Both the position numbers and the translations under genes were made by a program. 64,000 nt of DNA from Flavobacteriaceae bacterium PS02337 (GTDB lineage: Bacteria; Bacteroidota; Bacteroidia; Flavobacteriales; Flavobacteriaceae), in contig JASCOE010000010.1 of NCBI GenBank assembly GCA_029959285.1, forward strand, positions 124,001-188,000. Direction: 5' to 3'. The notes under the pieces were generated by a model that made no database searches, was not told the origin of the DNA, and saw only the letters and a program-made list of their open reading frames with translations. The number at the start of each line of letters is the position of its first letter. Within the stretch, counting starts at the first letter, position 1. This document shows, piece by piece, positions 63,961 to 64,000 of the stretch.

Positions 63961-64000
63961 TTTTGCCACAAAGACACTAAATCTCAAAGAAAACAAAAGC

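Overview
The window comes from a low-GC Bacteroidota chromosome, most likely a Flavobacterium close to F. johnsoniae. The evidence is a SusC/SusD pair, a PorP/SprF protein, gliding-motility and type IX secretion (T9SS) C-terminal domains, very AT-rich intergenic DNA, weak Shine-Dalgarno sequences, and the flavobacterial promoter -7 box TAnnTTTG in front of many genes and both stable RNAs. No phage, IS transposase, CRISPR array or tRNA was seen. Dispersed palindromic repeats fill many gaps.

1-14 kb is mostly housekeeping: the edge of an LpxH-like phosphoesterase, aroC, a glutamate/dicarboxylate symporter, a hybrid sensor kinase, an RhlE-type helicase, hutG and hutI (histidine breakdown) on either side of a coiled-coil gene, glutaminyl cyclase, the SRP RNA, a short-chain dehydrogenase, a GAF kinase, and a transaldolase-family gene preceded by a strongly structured leader RNA. 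15.3-33.1 kb is a chitin utilisation locus: a sugar MFS permease, a LytS/LytTR-type two-component pair, SusC and SusD, a NagB-PIG-L fusion, a GH20 hexosaminidase and a 1582-residue T9SS-secreted chitinase with two GH18 domains. The 9-mer GTCGTTGGT occurs twice, 21 bp apart, before susC and once before the permease gene, which suggests operators of the two-component regulator. The chitinase would cut chitin outside the cell, SusCD would import oligomers, GH20 would release GlcNAc, the permease would take it across the inner membrane, and the NagB fusion would feed it to glycolysis.

33-42 kb holds a thioredoxin-like protein, an ABC-F ATPase, a 57-residue lipoprotein, a methyltransferase pair, pyrR and pyrB, RNase Z, pdxH and a CAP-domain lipoprotein. 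42.3-52.2 kb is a minus-strand surface-adhesin operon: a small exported protein, a 2104-residue repeat adhesin with a gliding-motility C-terminal domain, a PorP/SprF protein and an OmpA-like protein. 52.7-64 kb holds sixA-ppk1-ppx, a Crp-like regulator, a quinone reductase, dnaX with an A10 frameshift site, a two-domain cysteine-rich gene split at an A9 run, BON and LysM proteins, RNase P RNA and a DctA-like symporter.

The most useful non-obvious signals are the shared GTCGTTGGT sites, the dnaX tau reading frame continuing past the A10 run, the split duplicated gene at 59.5-60.7 kb, the structured leader before the transaldolase gene, the tandem repeats in front of chiA, and a terminator whose stem overlaps two convergent stop codons. 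No clearly new multi-gene system was found.
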